From: Candidatus Acetatifactor stercoripullorum
GTDB lineage: Bacteria; Bacillota; Clostridia; Lachnospirales; Lachnospiraceae
NCBI GenBank assembly: GCA_019114005.1
Contig: DXGH01000012.1
Location: 19,249-83,248, forward strand
Direction of reading: 5' to 3'
DNA: 64,000 nucleotides
This document shows positions 37,834 to 47,871 of the stretch, one piece after another. The notes beneath the pieces were generated by a model, which worked only from the letters and a program-made list of their open reading frames with translations, was not told the origin of the DNA and searched no databases. How positions within the stretch are numbered: the stretch's first letter is position 1; every line of letters begins with the position of its first letter. The position numbers were made by a program, and so were the translations under genes.

Positions 37834-39174
37834 ATGAGTTTACAGGTAGAAAAGTTAGAGAAGAACATGGCAAAGCTGACCATCGAGGTGTCTGCGGAGG
37901 AATTGGAAAAGGCGCTGGATGAGGCTTACAGAAAAAATAAGAACAGGATCAGCATCCCGGGCTTCCGCAAGGGCAAGGCGCCCCGCAGGATGATTGAGCA
38001 GGTTTACGGCAGGGAGGTATTTTATGAGGATGCCGCCAATGCCCTGATTCCCCAGGCATATGACAGTGCGCTGGAGGAGTGTGAGGAGAGTATTGTTTCT
38101 TCACCAAAGATTGAAGTGACCCAGATCGAGGCTGGAAAGCCCTTTGTCTTTACGGCGGAGGTGGCCTTGAAGCCGGAGGTGACCCTTGGAAAATATAAGG
38201 GCGTGAAGGTGGATAAGATGGACGTGGAAGTAACCGATGAGGAAGTGGAAGCGGAAATCGGCAGAGAGAGAGAGAGCAATGCAAGGACCATTACCGTGGA
38301 GGACAGGCCGGTACAGGACAAGGATATGACGGTAATTGACTTTGAAGGCTTTGTGGACGGCGTTGCCTTCGAGGGCGGAAAAGGAGAAAACTACCCTCTG
38401 ACCATTGGCTCCGGTGCTTTTATTCCCGGTTTTGAGGAGGGATTGATCGGCGCACAGATCGGCGAAGAGGTTGAGGTGAACGTGACCTTCCCTGAGGATT
38501 ATCAGGCAAGCGAGCTTGCAGGAAAGCCCGCTGTGTTCAAGTGTACCGTTAAGGAGATCAAGGAAAAGGAGCTTCCCGAGCTCGACGATGAGTTTGCAAG
38601 CGAGGTGTCTGAATTTGACACCATGGCAGAGTACAGGGAGGATGTGAAAAAGAAGCTGGGAGACAGAAAGGCGGCTGAGGCAAAGAGCGCCAAGGAGGAT
38701 GCCGTGATAGACGCTGTCATTGCGGAAGCGCAGATGGAGATTCCTGATGCCATGCTGGAGACACAGCAGAGACAGATGGTGGATGAATTTGCCCAGAGAA
38801 TCCAGTCCCAGGGTCTTTCCATGGATCAGTATATGCAGTTTACCGGTCTTACTGCAGATAAAATGCTGGAGCAGGTAAAGCCCCAGGCCCTTAAGAGAAT
38901 CCAGTCCCGTCTTGTTATGGAGGCAGTTGCCGCTGCTGAAAAGATTGAGGCTTCCGAGGAAGAATTTGAGGAAGAGGTAAAGGTAATGGGCGAGGCTTAT
39001 CAGCTTGAGCCTGAAAAGGTAAAGGAACTGCTTGGCGAAAACGGCAAAAAGCAGGTAAAGGAAGACATCTGCATCAAAAAGGCGGTGGACTTCGTGGTGG
39101 AAAATGCCAAGGAGACAAAGGCTTCCAAGACAAAGGCCCAAAAGGCAGAGGAAGAGGCCAAAGAGGAAGCTTAA
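37834..39174 (+). CDS. tig: Trigger factor
   Basis: RISIPGFRKGKAPRRMIEQVYG; VIDFEGFVDGVAFEGGKGENYPLTIGSGAFIPGFEE. Confidence 0.98.
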   Translation: MSLQVEKLEKNMAKLTIEVSAEELEKALDEAYRKNKNRISIPGFRKGKAPRRMIEQVYGREVFYEDAANALIPQAYDSALEECEESIVSSPKIEVTQIEAGKPFVFTAEVALKPEVTLGKYKGVKVDKMDVEVTDEEVEAEIGRERESNARTITVEDRPVQDKDMTVIDFEGFVDGVAFEGGKGENYPLTIGSGAFIPGFEEGLIGAQIGEEVEVNVTFPEDYQASELAGKPAVFKCTVKEIKEKELPELDDEFASEVSEFDTMAEYREDVKKKLGDRKAAEAKSAKEDAVIDAVIAEAQMEIPDAMLETQQRQMVDEFAQRIQSQGLSMDQYMQFTGLTADKMLEQVKPQALKRIQSRLVMEAVAAAEKIEASEEEFEEEVKVMGEAYQLEPEKVKELLGENGKKQVKEDICIKKAVDFVVENAKETKASKTKAQKAEEEAKEEA

Positions 39175-39203
39175 GCCCGCACAGAAGGACGATGGGGAGA
39201 AAG

Positions 39204-39253
39204 ACATACGGTTGTGCCCGGGAATTTCCCGGGTACAACCGTATGTATGTTAA
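39204..39253 (+). terminator. Strong stem-loop after tig
   Basis: ACATACGGTTGTGCCCGGGAA-TTTCCCGGGTACAACCGTATGT. Confidence 0.75.
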
Positions 39254-39353
39254 GTTTTTATTAAATCAGCGTTTTCTCATTGAAAAAGGAAATTGAGTGG
39301 GATATGATAGAAATGGTATGGATTTTATGAATTGACAGATTGGAGGATTTGGG

Positions 39354-39953
39354 ATGGCTTTAATACCTTATGTCATTGAACAGACAAGCAAGGGTGAAAG
39401 ATCTTACGATATCTATTCAAGACTTTTAAAAGACAGGATTATTTTTTTAGGAGAAGAAGTAAATGAGACCACAGCCAGCATTGTGGTGGCGCAGATGCTG
39501 TTTTTGGAGGCGGAGGACCCGGAAAAGGACATCCACCTTTATATTAACAGCCCCGGGGGCAGCGTTACGGCGGGCATGGCTATCTACGATACCATGCGCT
39601 ATATCAAATGTGACGTATCCACAGTATGTATCGGCATGGCGGCCAGCATGGGGGCTTTTCTGCTGGCAGGGGGCGCAAAGGGAAAGCGTTTTGCCCTTCC
39701 TAACGCGGAAATCATGATACACCAGCCGCTGGGAGGAACCCAGGGCCAGGCTACGGAAATTGAGATTGCGGCAAAGCACATCTTGAAAACCAAGGAGAAG
39801 CTGAACCGTATACTGGCGGAAAACACAGGAAGAGATTATGAAACTATTTGCGCGGATACTGAGCGTGATAACTGGAAGAGCGCACAGGAGGCCTGCGAAT
39901 ACGGACTGATTGATAAGGTGATCGTCTCCCATGACGTGCAGGAGACCAAGTAA
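39354..39953 (+). CDS. clpP: ATP-dependent Clp protease proteolytic subunit
   Basis: [45 protein letters not shown]. Confidence 0.99.
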   Translation: MALIPYVIEQTSKGERSYDIYSRLLKDRIIFLGEEVNETTASIVVAQMLFLEAEDPEKDIHLYINSPGGSVTAGMAIYDTMRYIKCDVSTVCIGMAASMGAFLLAGGAKGKRFALPNAEIMIHQPLGGTQGQATEIEIAAKHILKTKEKLNRILAENTGRDYETICADTERDNWKSAQEACEYGLIDKVIVSHDVQETK

Positions 39954-39993
39954 AAAGCGCAGAAAGTAAAAGTGAGGAAACAGGAGTAAATTA

Positions 39994-41256
39994 ATGGCAG
40001 GTAAAAATTCCGGTAATGATGTAAGATGTTCCTTCTGCAACAAAACCCAGAGCCAGGTGCGCAAGCTGATTGCGGGACCGGCAGGGGTATATATCTGTGA
40101 CGAGTGCGTGGATATCTGCGCCGATATTCTGGAGGAGGAGCTGGAGGAGGAAGAAGTAGAAGAGGTTCAAAATCCCGAGATCAATCTTTTGAAGCCGAAG
40201 GAGATCAAGCATTTTCTGGACGATTATGTGATTGGCCAGGAGGAGGCAAAAAAGGTTTTGTCTGTGGCGGTATACAATCATTACAAAAGAGTGACGGCGC
40301 CCAAGGATCTGGATGATGTGGAGCTGCAGAAAAGCAATATTATTATGATAGGGCCCACGGGCTCCGGCAAAACTTATCTTGCCCAGACTCTGGCAAAGAT
40401 TATCAATGTGCCCTTTGCCATTGCGGACGCCACCACCCTCACCGAGGCCGGCTATGTGGGCGAGGATGTGGAAAACATCCTGTTAAAGCTCATTCAGGCT
40501 GCGGACTATGATGTGGACCGCGCTCAGTTTGGCATCATTTATATTGATGAGATTGATAAGATCACAAAGAAGAGTGAAAATGTCTCTATTACCCGTGATG
40601 TGTCCGGAGAAGGTGTTCAGCAGGCCCTCCTGAAAATTGTGGAGGGGACTGTGGCAAGCGTTCCTCCCCAGGGAGGAAGAAAGCATCCCCATCAGGAGCT
40701 GATTCAGATCGACACCTCCAACATTTTGTTTATCTGCGGAGGGGCCTTCGACGGACTGGAGAAGATCGTGGAGTCCAGACTGGACCGCAAGTCCATTGGA
40801 TTCAACACAGAGATTTCCAAGAAGTCCGAGAAGGAGCTCAGCGATCTGCTTGCGGAGGTTACCCCGCAGGATTTGGTGAAATATGGATTGATTCCTGAAT
40901 TTGTGGGACGTGTGCCTATCTGCGTATCCCTGAGAGGACTGGATAAGGAGGCCTTGGTAAAAATACTGAAGGAGCCGAAAAACGCCTTGATCAAGCAGTA
41001 TCAAAAGCTGTTTGACATGGATGATGTGGAGCTGACCTTTGAGGAGGATGCGATACAGGCCATCGCGGAAAAAGCCTTTGAGCGCAAAACTGGAGCCCGG
41101 GGACTCCGCTCCATTATGGAGAGCGTTATGATGGATACCATGTATCAGATTCCTTCGGACGATACCATAGAGGCCTGTGTGGTTACCAAAGGAGCGGTGG
41201 AGGGGGACAGCAAGCCCCTTACCATTCACAGAGAGGCTATGAAGAGAGCGAAATAA
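39994..41256 (+). CDS. clpX: ATP-dependent Clp protease ATP-binding subunit
   Basis: [32 protein letters not shown] zinc domain; [17 protein letters not shown]. Confidence 0.99.
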   Translation: MAGKNSGNDVRCSFCNKTQSQVRKLIAGPAGVYICDECVDICADILEEELEEEEVEEVQNPEINLLKPKEIKHFLDDYVIGQEEAKKVLSVAVYNHYKRVTAPKDLDDVELQKSNIIMIGPTGSGKTYLAQTLAKIINVPFAIADATTLTEAGYVGEDVENILLKLIQAADYDVDRAQFGIIYIDEIDKITKKSENVSITRDVSGEGVQQALLKIVEGTVASVPPQGGRKHPHQELIQIDTSNILFICGGAFDGLEKIVESRLDRKSIGFNTEISKKSEKELSDLLAEVTPQDLVKYGLIPEFVGRVPICVSLRGLDKEALVKILKEPKNALIKQYQKLFDMDDVELTFEEDAIQAIAEKAFERKTGARGLRSIMESVMMDTMYQIPSDDTIEACVVTKGAVEGDSKPLTIHREAMKRAK

Positions 41257-41284
41257 ACATGAGACGGCAGCGTCTTATGCAGCA

Positions 41285-41312
41285 GGCGCCGCCTTTTGGG
41301 CGGCGCTTTTTT
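41285..41312 (+). terminator. Rho-independent terminator after clpX
   Basis: GCGCCGCC-TTTTG-GGCGGCGC-TTTTTT. Confidence 0.88.
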
Positions 41313-41329
41313 GACAAAAGTGAGGAAAA

Positions 41330-41929
41330 ATGATAATTAAAAGTGTAAATCTGGAGACGGTCTGCGGCATTACCAGCAAGCTGCCGGATAATGCCTATCC
41401 GGAGGTGGCCTTTGCGGGGAGGAGCAATGTGGGAAAATCTTCTCTGATTAACGCGCTGATGAACAGAAAGTCTTTGGCGCGGATCAGCTCACAGCCCGGA
41501 AAAACCCAGACCATCAATTATTACAATGTAAATGATGCCATTTACTTCGTAGATCTGCCCGGGTACGGCTATGCCAGGGTCAGCGAGAGCGTGAAGGCCC
41601 AGTGGGGAAAAATGATTGAAAATTATCTGCGCCGTTCCAAACAGCTTCGGACGGTCTTTCTTCTGGTGGATATCAGGCACGCGCCCACAAAGAACGATGT
41701 GGTTATGTATGACTGGATCTGCAGAAACGGTTATCAGCCTGTTATTATCGCCACCAAGCTGGATAAGATAAAGCGCAGTCAGATACAGAGTCAGATAAAG
41801 CTGATTAAAACTACGCTGGACGCATCAAAGGAGACTCTTATCATTCCTTTTTCGGCCCAGACCAAGCAGGGAAGAGAAGAAATCTATGAAGTGATAGAAA
41901 CATTCCTTGGGACAGAGGGTCCGCAGTAG
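41330..41929 (+). CDS. ysxC: Ribosome biogenesis GTPase YsxC/EngB
   Basis: EVAFAGRSNVGKSSLINALMNRKSLARISSQPGKTQTINYY; DLPGYGYARVS. Confidence 0.97.
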   Translation: MIIKSVNLETVCGITSKLPDNAYPEVAFAGRSNVGKSSLINALMNRKSLARISSQPGKTQTINYYNVNDAIYFVDLPGYGYARVSESVKAQWGKMIENYLRRSKQLRTVFLLVDIRHAPTKNDVVMYDWICRNGYQPVIIATKLDKIKRSQIQSQIKLIKTTLDASKETLIIPFSAQTKQGREEIYEVIETFLGTEGPQ

Positions 41930-41947
41930 AGGGGAGAGTGGAGTGCT

Positions 41948-43120
41948 GTGAAGAAGTATTGCAAGGCATTGGCAAATCTGGCGATTGCCGGACTGGTGTT
42001 TCTGGCGGTTTGTTTTCTTGTGCCCAGACTGTTGATTTTTTTCGCCCCTTTTGTGGCGGGGTGGATTATTGCGCTGATCGCCGGGCCCTTTGTGCGGTTT
42101 TTTGAGGAAAAGATCAAGCTGAAGAGGAAGGTGGGCAGCGCATTTGTTATCATAGTGGTAATCGGGCTTGTGGTGCTGGTGCTGTATCTTGTTGGAGCAA
42201 AATTAGTGGAGGAGATTGTGGGTCTGATCAATTCCCTGCCGCAGATATGGGAAAGCATGGAGGAGGATTTTGCGGAAATTGGTCAAAATCTCAGTATTAT
42301 CTACAGCAGGCTGCCTGTAGATATCCAGAACACTCTCACAAGCTTTACAGATCAGATCGGCAGCTATGTGGGAGAGCTGTTTAGCCGCGCGGGTTCCCCT
42401 ACCATCGCAGCGGCAGGAAATTTTGCAAAGCGGCTCCCCACCATTATTATTGGTGTGATTATGGCTCTTTTGTCCGCTTATTTCTTTGTGGCGGAGCGGC
42501 ATCTGATCGGGGAATGGTTCCGCAAATACACGCCGGAGTCCATTCAGACCCGTTACCGTATGCTGAAGCGGGCGCTGTTAAAGGCCGTGGGCGGTTATCT
42601 GAAGGCCCAGCTGAAAATAGAAATCTGGATGTATCTGCTCTTAGTGATCGGGCTTAGTATACTTCATGTGGACTATGTGCTTTTGATTGCTCTGGGAATT
42701 GCATTTTTGGATTTGCTTCCCTTTTTTGGAACGGGAACCGTTATGGTGCCCTGGGCAATATTGAAAATTTTGAGCGCCGATTACCAGATGGCCATTGGAC
42801 TTTTGATCATATGGGGAGTGGGGCAGCTTGCCCGTCAGTTGATTCAGCCCAAGATCGTGGGAGATTCTATCGGAGTGCCGCCCATACCTACCTTGTTTCT
42901 GCTGTTTTTGGGCTATAAATTCGGAGGTGTGCTGGGGATGATTGTGGCGGTTCCCTTGGGATTAATTGTGTATACCATGTATGAGGAGGGGGTCTTTGAC
43001 ACTACCAAGAACAGCGTGATGATTCTGGTGAGCGGGATCAACCGTTTCCGCAGGCTGCAGAAGGAGGACCTGGAAGGGATTTTCAAGGACCGGAAGGAGG
43101 AAACGCATGAGGAACATTAG
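41948..43120 (+). CDS. AI-2E family transporter / YtvI-like permease
   Basis: Multi-TM with FLDLLPFFGTGTVMVPWAI, QPKIVGDSIGVPPIPTLFLLFLGYKFGGVLGMIVAVPLGLI. Confidence 0.9.
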   Translation: MKKYCKALANLAIAGLVFLAVCFLVPRLLIFFAPFVAGWIIALIAGPFVRFFEEKIKLKRKVGSAFVIIVVIGLVVLVLYLVGAKLVEEIVGLINSLPQIWESMEEDFAEIGQNLSIIYSRLPVDIQNTLTSFTDQIGSYVGELFSRAGSPTIAAAGNFAKRLPTIIIGVIMALLSAYFFVAERHLIGEWFRKYTPESIQTRYRMLKRALLKAVGGYLKAQLKIEIWMYLLLVIGLSILHVDYVLLIALGIAFLDLLPFFGTGTVMVPWAILKILSADYQMAIGLLIIWGVGQLARQLIQPKIVGDSIGVPPIPTLFLLFLGYKFGGVLGMIVAVPLGLIVYTMYEEGVFDTTKNSVMILVSGINRFRRLQKEDLEGIFKDRKEETHEEH

Positions 43121-43844
43121 GCTTCTTTTGCAGTATGAGGGGACCAGATACCAGGGCTGGCAGCGGCAGGGAAGCTCTGAAAATACCATTCAGGGCCGCC
43201 TTGAGACGCTTCTTGGCAGAATGTGCGGGGAGCCGGTGGAGCTTTCTGCAAGCGGAAGAACGGACGCGGGGGTTCATGCGCTGGGACAGGTGGCAAATTT
43301 TCGCACGAACTGCCCGATGCCCACAGGGGAAATGCTTCAGTACATAAACAGGTATCTTCCTGAGGATATTGCAGTGACGGAGGTTTCGGAGGCGGGGCCC
43401 AGGTTTCACAGCAGACTCAATGCAAAAGGCAAGCAGTATCGGTATCTGGTGTTAAACAGCAGTGTGCCGGATGTGTTTTTGCGGAGGTATTCCCTGCAGG
43501 TGGCGGAGCCTTTAAATTTGTCTGCCATGGAGCGGGGAGCCCGTTATCTTGAAGGAGAGCATGATTTTGCTTCCTTTACCTCTGCAAAGAAGGGAAAGAA
43601 ATCCACAATCAGGCGGCTGGATTCCATTTCCGTGGAGCAGGAGGGAAGTCTGATTTCCTTTACCTTTACCGGAAATGGATTTCTGCATCATATGGTGCGG
43701 ATTCTTGTGGGAACCTTGCTGGAGGCGGGGGAAGGCAAAAGGGATGCAGACAGTATCCCGGCATTGATAGAGGCCAAAAACCGACAGCTGGCCGGGGCGC
43801 TGGCTCCGTCTAAGGGGCTGACGCTGATGAAGGTTTTCTATTAA
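43107..43844 (+). CDS. truA: tRNA pseudouridine synthase A
   Basis: LLQYEGTRYQGWQRQ; ASGRTDAGVHALGQVANF; GNGFLHHMVRILVGTLLEAG. Confidence 0.97.
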   Translation: MRNIRLLLQYEGTRYQGWQRQGSSENTIQGRLETLLGRMCGEPVELSASGRTDAGVHALGQVANFRTNCPMPTGEMLQYINRYLPEDIAVTEVSEAGPRFHSRLNAKGKQYRYLVLNSSVPDVFLRRYSLQVAEPLNLSAMERGARYLEGEHDFASFTSAKKGKKSTIRRLDSISVEQEGSLISFTFTGNGFLHHMVRILVGTLLEAGEGKRDADSIPALIEAKNRQLAGALAPSKGLTLMKVFY

Positions 43845-43870
43845 AAATTTTTGAAAATTTGAAACTTTTT

Positions 43871-43911
43871 GCCCTGTAAAGTAGTCTAATACTTGTACAG
43901 GGCTTTTTTTG
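43871..43911 (+). terminator. Rho-independent terminator after truA
   Basis: GCCCTGTA-AAGTA..TACTTG-TACAGGGC-TTTTTTT. Confidence 0.88.
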
Positions 43912-44017
43912 ATGCTTTTTAATGAGTTTATATGCAAAAAGTTTACAAGTTTGCAGTATATTATGCCTGAAAGGGATATTACTTAATAGAAAGGCTTGCC
44001 TTAAGGCGAAAGAAAAA

Positions 44018-44566
44018 ATGACGGAACAGGAAAGAAACCATCAGGAGCTGCAACTAAAAATTGACCGGTATGGGGATATGCTGTTTAAGCTCAGCTTTCT
44101 CAAGCTGCAGAATGTGCAGGATGCCGAGGATGTGGTACAGGAGGTTTTTTATCAGTACGTGAAACGGCAGGAGTCCTTTGCGGGAGAGGAACATGAAAAG
44201 GCATGGCTGATCCATGTGGCCTTAAATGCCTGCCGCAAAATCTGGCGCAGTGCATGGAACCGGCATAGAAGCCGGGAGGAGATATGGGAGCAGGACTGCA
44301 AGGCTCTTAGCGGGAGATTTGAGGAACCTGTGCCAGGGCCGGAGGAAAGCCTGATGAATGAGGAGGAGAAGGAAATGCTGTTTCGGGCGGTGAACGCACT
44401 GCCTGTCAGATACAGAGAGGTGATTCATCTGTTTTACTATGAAGGGCTTTCCGTCAGGGAAATCGCCAGGGCCATGGGACGTAAAGAATCCACCGTCACA
44501 TCCCAGCTGACCAGGGGACGGGAGCTTTTGAGAAAATTGCTGAAGGAGGAGTATGATTTTGCGTAA
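44018..44566 (+). CDS. RNA polymerase sigma factor, ECF-like
   Basis: QDAEDVVQEVFYQYVKR; LPVRYREVIHLFYYEGLSVREIARAMGRKESTVTSQLTRGRELLRKLL. Confidence 0.93.
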   Translation: MTEQERNHQELQLKIDRYGDMLFKLSFLKLQNVQDAEDVVQEVFYQYVKRQESFAGEEHEKAWLIHVALNACRKIWRSAWNRHRSREEIWEQDCKALSGRFEEPVPGPEESLMNEEEKEMLFRAVNALPVRYREVIHLFYYEGLSVREIARAMGRKESTVTSQLTRGRELLRKLLKEEYDFA

Positions 44567-45371
44567 ATTTAAGGAAGCATATAAACAAGCCGTGGACAGT
44601 ATGCCCAGGTATCATATTTCCGCTGACTGCGTGACAGATGAGCTTAGACACAGGAGACTGTTGAACCGGCGGAGGCGTAAAACGGCAATGCAGGCTGCAG
44701 CGGCGGCGGTTTTGTTTCTGGCCTGTGGGGCGGGAACGGTTACGGCCATGAATTATCACAAAAGTATTTTCCGGGTGACAAAAAACGGCTTTACCGCTGT
44801 CAGCGAAGGAGCGCTGGTGACGGAAGAAGATACTTTGCCTGCGAAAGAAGCCGGTGCGGAAGCAGAAGCGGCACAAAACGCTCTGACACAGGAGCGGGAA
44901 GAGCCGCAGGTATTGGAAGCACAGACCTATGTGCCGGTGGAGTACACCTCCATAGAAGCCTTTGAGGAAGCGGAGGATATTTCCATAGCGATTCCTGACC
45001 AGGACTGGCTGGGGGGAACGCCCTTGAACGAGAGGGTCTTAGTTATGGGAGAGGGGGATCGGGTGATGCTCACCGTAAACTATGAGGAATGCTGTTTTTC
45101 CATGTCCCAGTGGGATCACAGGGATGCTACGGGATATGCCTCCAGCACTGTATTTACCGGAGAGAGTGACAATGAGCGGGAATATACCAATTCCCAGGGG
45201 CTGGAATATATGCTGTTTGACATAATGGAGGAAGGAATGGTGAGCTCCACCCATGCAGTGATTTCCGTGAACGGGCGGGACCTGCAGCTGGACTTTAGCG
45301 GTTATGATGAAGAAACCATTGAGCACATTCTAAATAATCTGGATTTGAGTATCTATTTTAAGGAAGAGTAG
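44553..45371 (+). CDS. Anti-sigma-like membrane protein with DUF4367-like C-terminal domain
   Basis: TM KTAMQAAAAAVLFLACGAGTVTAM; overlaps sigma gene end; C-terminal VSVNGRDLQLDFSGYDEETIEHILNNL. Confidence 0.72.
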   Translation: MILRKFKEAYKQAVDSMPRYHISADCVTDELRHRRLLNRRRRKTAMQAAAAAVLFLACGAGTVTAMNYHKSIFRVTKNGFTAVSEGALVTEEDTLPAKEAGAEAEAAQNALTQEREEPQVLEAQTYVPVEYTSIEAFEEAEDISIAIPDQDWLGGTPLNERVLVMGEGDRVMLTVNYEECCFSMSQWDHRDATGYASSTVFTGESDNEREYTNSQGLEYMLFDIMEEGMVSSTHAVISVNGRDLQLDFSGYDEETIEHILNNLDLSIYFKEE

Positions 45372-45386
45372 GGAGGTACGGCATCT

Positions 45387-46085
45387 ATGGAAAGGACAAT
45401 TTTAATCTACAACAATCGTACAGGAGTTGCGGAGGCTATCGGCTCTTTGCTGGAGGGAGAGGAAATCCGCATGCAGACCATTGAGGATGATAAGGAGCTT
45501 CACAGGAAGCTGCATACAGGGGAGTACCATTTACTGCTGGTGGATGTGGAGCTTCAGGATAAGGGCTGGAGCAGCGGCGTTGAGATGATTGGGCAGATCC
45601 GCCGGGAGAGCAGCATTCCCATTGTAGTGGTGTCAAATCAGGCGTCTGAGACCGCAAAGATTATGGCGTTAAATGCGGGCGCGGACGATTATGTGCTGGC
45701 GGACTGCAATCCTCTGGAGATCGTGGCCAGGGTGAAATCCCAGCTGCGCAGATACACGCAGCTGGTGAATATGTGCGCCAATATTGATAGAATTTATAAG
45801 GTAGACGGGCTGGAAATCAACGATATGCGCCGGACGGTGACCGTGGAGGGACGGGAGGTAAAGCTTACCCCCATCGAGTACAATATTCTGCGCCTTCTGG
45901 TGCAGCAGCGGGGAAGGGTTCTGTCCATAAGCCAGATTTATGAGAGCATATGGCATATGAGGGCCATTGGCGCGGATAATACCATTGCGGTACATATCCG
46001 GCATATCAGAGAAAAGATAGAGGCAAATCCCAGGGAGCCCCGTTACCTCAAGGTTGTGTGGGGGAACGGCTACAAGGTGGGATAA
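45387..46085 (+). CDS. Response regulator, OmpR/PhoB-type winged helix, atypical receiver
   Basis: LLLVDVELQD, AGADDYVLADCNPLEIVARVKSQLRRY; wHTH VEGREVKLTPIEYNILRLLVQQRGRVLSISQIYESIW. Confidence 0.92.
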   Translation: MERTILIYNNRTGVAEAIGSLLEGEEIRMQTIEDDKELHRKLHTGEYHLLLVDVELQDKGWSSGVEMIGQIRRESSIPIVVVSNQASETAKIMALNAGADDYVLADCNPLEIVARVKSQLRRYTQLVNMCANIDRIYKVDGLEINDMRRTVTVEGREVKLTPIEYNILRLLVQQRGRVLSISQIYESIWHMRAIGADNTIAVHIRHIREKIEANPREPRYLKVVWGNGYKVG

Positions 46086-46091
46086 GGAAGG

Positions 46092-46118
46092 AGACAGGTT
46101 TTCGGACCTGTCTTTTTT
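46092..46118 (+). terminator. Rho-independent terminator
   Basis: GACAGGT-TTTCGG-ACCTGTC-TTTTTT. Confidence 0.88.
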
Positions 46119-46212
46119 CTGCGTGAAAAAATTTTTCTTCGGACAGTGGTTTTGCACGTTAAAAAACGTAACGTTCTGATTCAGTGATTGACAAATGATA
46201 TCATTTATATTA

Positions 46213-46234
46213 TTGTATTAATTGACTAATACAA
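46213..46234. promoter_or_regulatory. Operator-like palindrome upstream of TraX/ABC operon
   Basis: TTGTATTA-N6-TAATACAA downstream of TTGACA (46188-46193). Confidence 0.6.
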
Positions 46235-46256
46235 CAATAGTTAAAGGAGATTGTCT

Positions 46257-47108
46257 ATGGATAGTTTACAGATCAATGAACAGGCAGGAAAAGCTGTTTT
46301 GCCTGCACCCGATACAAGGAAGAGAGGAATCAGCGGAAGCACCTTAAAGATTATTGCCATTGTCACCATGTTTATCGATCATGTGGGGGCTGCCCTGCTG
46401 GGACGGTTTTTGATGGCAAGCGGTTATATGGAGGCGGCGCTCTCGCAAAATGTGGCAGACCTGATTCTGTGGCTTGAGGAAAACGCAGTTTTATACCTGT
46501 CCTATACGGCTATGAGGATGATAGGGAGAATTGCCTTCCCCATTTTCTGCTTTTTGCTCATAGAGGGCTTTCAAAAAACCCATGATGTGAAAAAATATGC
46601 GCTGCGTCTGGGAATTTTTGCCCTGATTTCGGAGATACCCTTTGACCTGGCATTTAATGCGCAGGTATTGGAGTTTTCCTATCAAAATGTATTTTTTACC
46701 CTGTTTTTAGGCCTAGTTGCCATGATTGCTTATGACAAAATCTGGAGAGGGCGGTATTTTTCCCAAAAAGCCGGTGACCTGGCGGTAAAGCTGCTTTTAT
46801 CCGGGGCGGCCCTTTTGATCTGCTGCGGGCTGGCGGAAGCGCTCCAGACAGATTATGCGGCCATCGGAGTGTTGTGCATTACGGTGATGTATGCCTTTCG
46901 AAAGAAAAAGGCGGCTCAGATTGCTGCAGGCTGCGTGGTCTTTGCATGGGAGGTTACGGCGCCGTTGGCCTTTCTTCCCATTGGTTTTTATAACGGGCAG
47001 AGGGGACTTAAGCTGAAATACATTTTTTATCTGTTTTATCCGCTGCATCTTTTGCTGATTTACGGGGTATGTCTTTTGCTGGGCATAGCGGGCTATGCGG
47101 TGGTGTAA
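46257..47108 (+). CDS. TraX family protein
   Basis: SGSTLKIIAIVTMFIDHVGAALL; RMIGRIAFPIFCFLLIEGFQKTHDVKKYALRLGIFALISEIPFDLAF. Confidence 0.92.
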   Translation: MDSLQINEQAGKAVLPAPDTRKRGISGSTLKIIAIVTMFIDHVGAALLGRFLMASGYMEAALSQNVADLILWLEENAVLYLSYTAMRMIGRIAFPIFCFLLIEGFQKTHDVKKYALRLGIFALISEIPFDLAFNAQVLEFSYQNVFFTLFLGLVAMIAYDKIWRGRYFSQKAGDLAVKLLLSGAALLICCGLAEALQTDYAAIGVLCITVMYAFRKKKAAQIAAGCVVFAWEVTAPLAFLPIGFYNGQRGLKLKYIFYLFYPLHLLLIYGVCLLLGIAGYAVV

Positions 47109-47156
47109 GGAAAACGGCAAAATTCTGGGAGAAAGGAATATTTAAGGAGGGAAAAT

Positions 47157-47870
47157 ATGCTTGAAGTGATTCAATTATCAAAAAAATACGGTTCCACACT
47201 GGCGGTGGACAAAGTGAGCTTTCGGGTGCCGGATGGTCGGGTGGGCATTCTTCTGGGTCCCAACGGAGCTGGAAAATCTACCGTAATCAAAAGCATTGCC
47301 GGGCTGCTGCGCTTTGAGGGGAGTATCCGCATTCAGGGGCTCAGCTCCCGGGATATGGAGGCCAAGCGTTCCTTTGCCTATGTACCGGAGATTCCCAGCA
47401 TGTACGAGGCACTGACGGTGAGGGAGCATATGGAATTTATCAAAAGGGCCTATGGGCTGAACGTGGGAGACCAGGAGACGGAAAGGCTTTTGGAGAGATT
47501 TGAGCTTTTGGACAAGCAGGATAAGCTGGGAAATGAGCTGTCCAAGGGTATGATGCAGAAGGTCAGTATCTGCTGTGCGCTTTTAGTTTCCCCTAAGGTG
47601 ATCCTGCTGGATGAACCCATGGTGGGCTTAGACCCTGCAGCCATCAAGGAGCTCAAGCAGGTGGTGCGGGAGCTGAGGGATAACGGCAGTACCGTGCTGA
47701 TCAGCACTCATATGCTGGAGATGGTCAAGGAGCTGTGGGATGTGACCTTTGTGATGGACAAGGGAAATATTCTGGGAACCTATACAAGAGAGGAAGTGGG
47801 GGATGAGGATCTGGAAGAGCTGTTTTTCCAGGTTACCGGCTCCGGAAAAGAAGAGGACAGGGTGGAGTGA
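47157..47870 (+). CDS. ABC transporter ATP-binding protein
   Basis: LGPNGAGKSTVIKSIAGLL; LSKGMMQKVSICCALLVSPKVILLDEPMVGLDP. Confidence 0.96.
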   Translation: MLEVIQLSKKYGSTLAVDKVSFRVPDGRVGILLGPNGAGKSTVIKSIAGLLRFEGSIRIQGLSSRDMEAKRSFAYVPEIPSMYEALTVREHMEFIKRAYGLNVGDQETERLLERFELLDKQDKLGNELSKGMMQKVSICCALLVSPKVILLDEPMVGLDPAAIKELKQVVRELRDNGSTVLISTHMLEMVKELWDVTFVMDKGNILGTYTREEVGDEDLEELFFQVTGSGKEEDRVE

Positions 47871-47871
47871 T

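Noticed and set aside
38101-39207. 368-aa minus-strand ORF opposite tig
   Set aside because: Leu/His-rich shadow ORF produced by the Glu/Lys-rich tig coding sequence; runs through the terminator stem.
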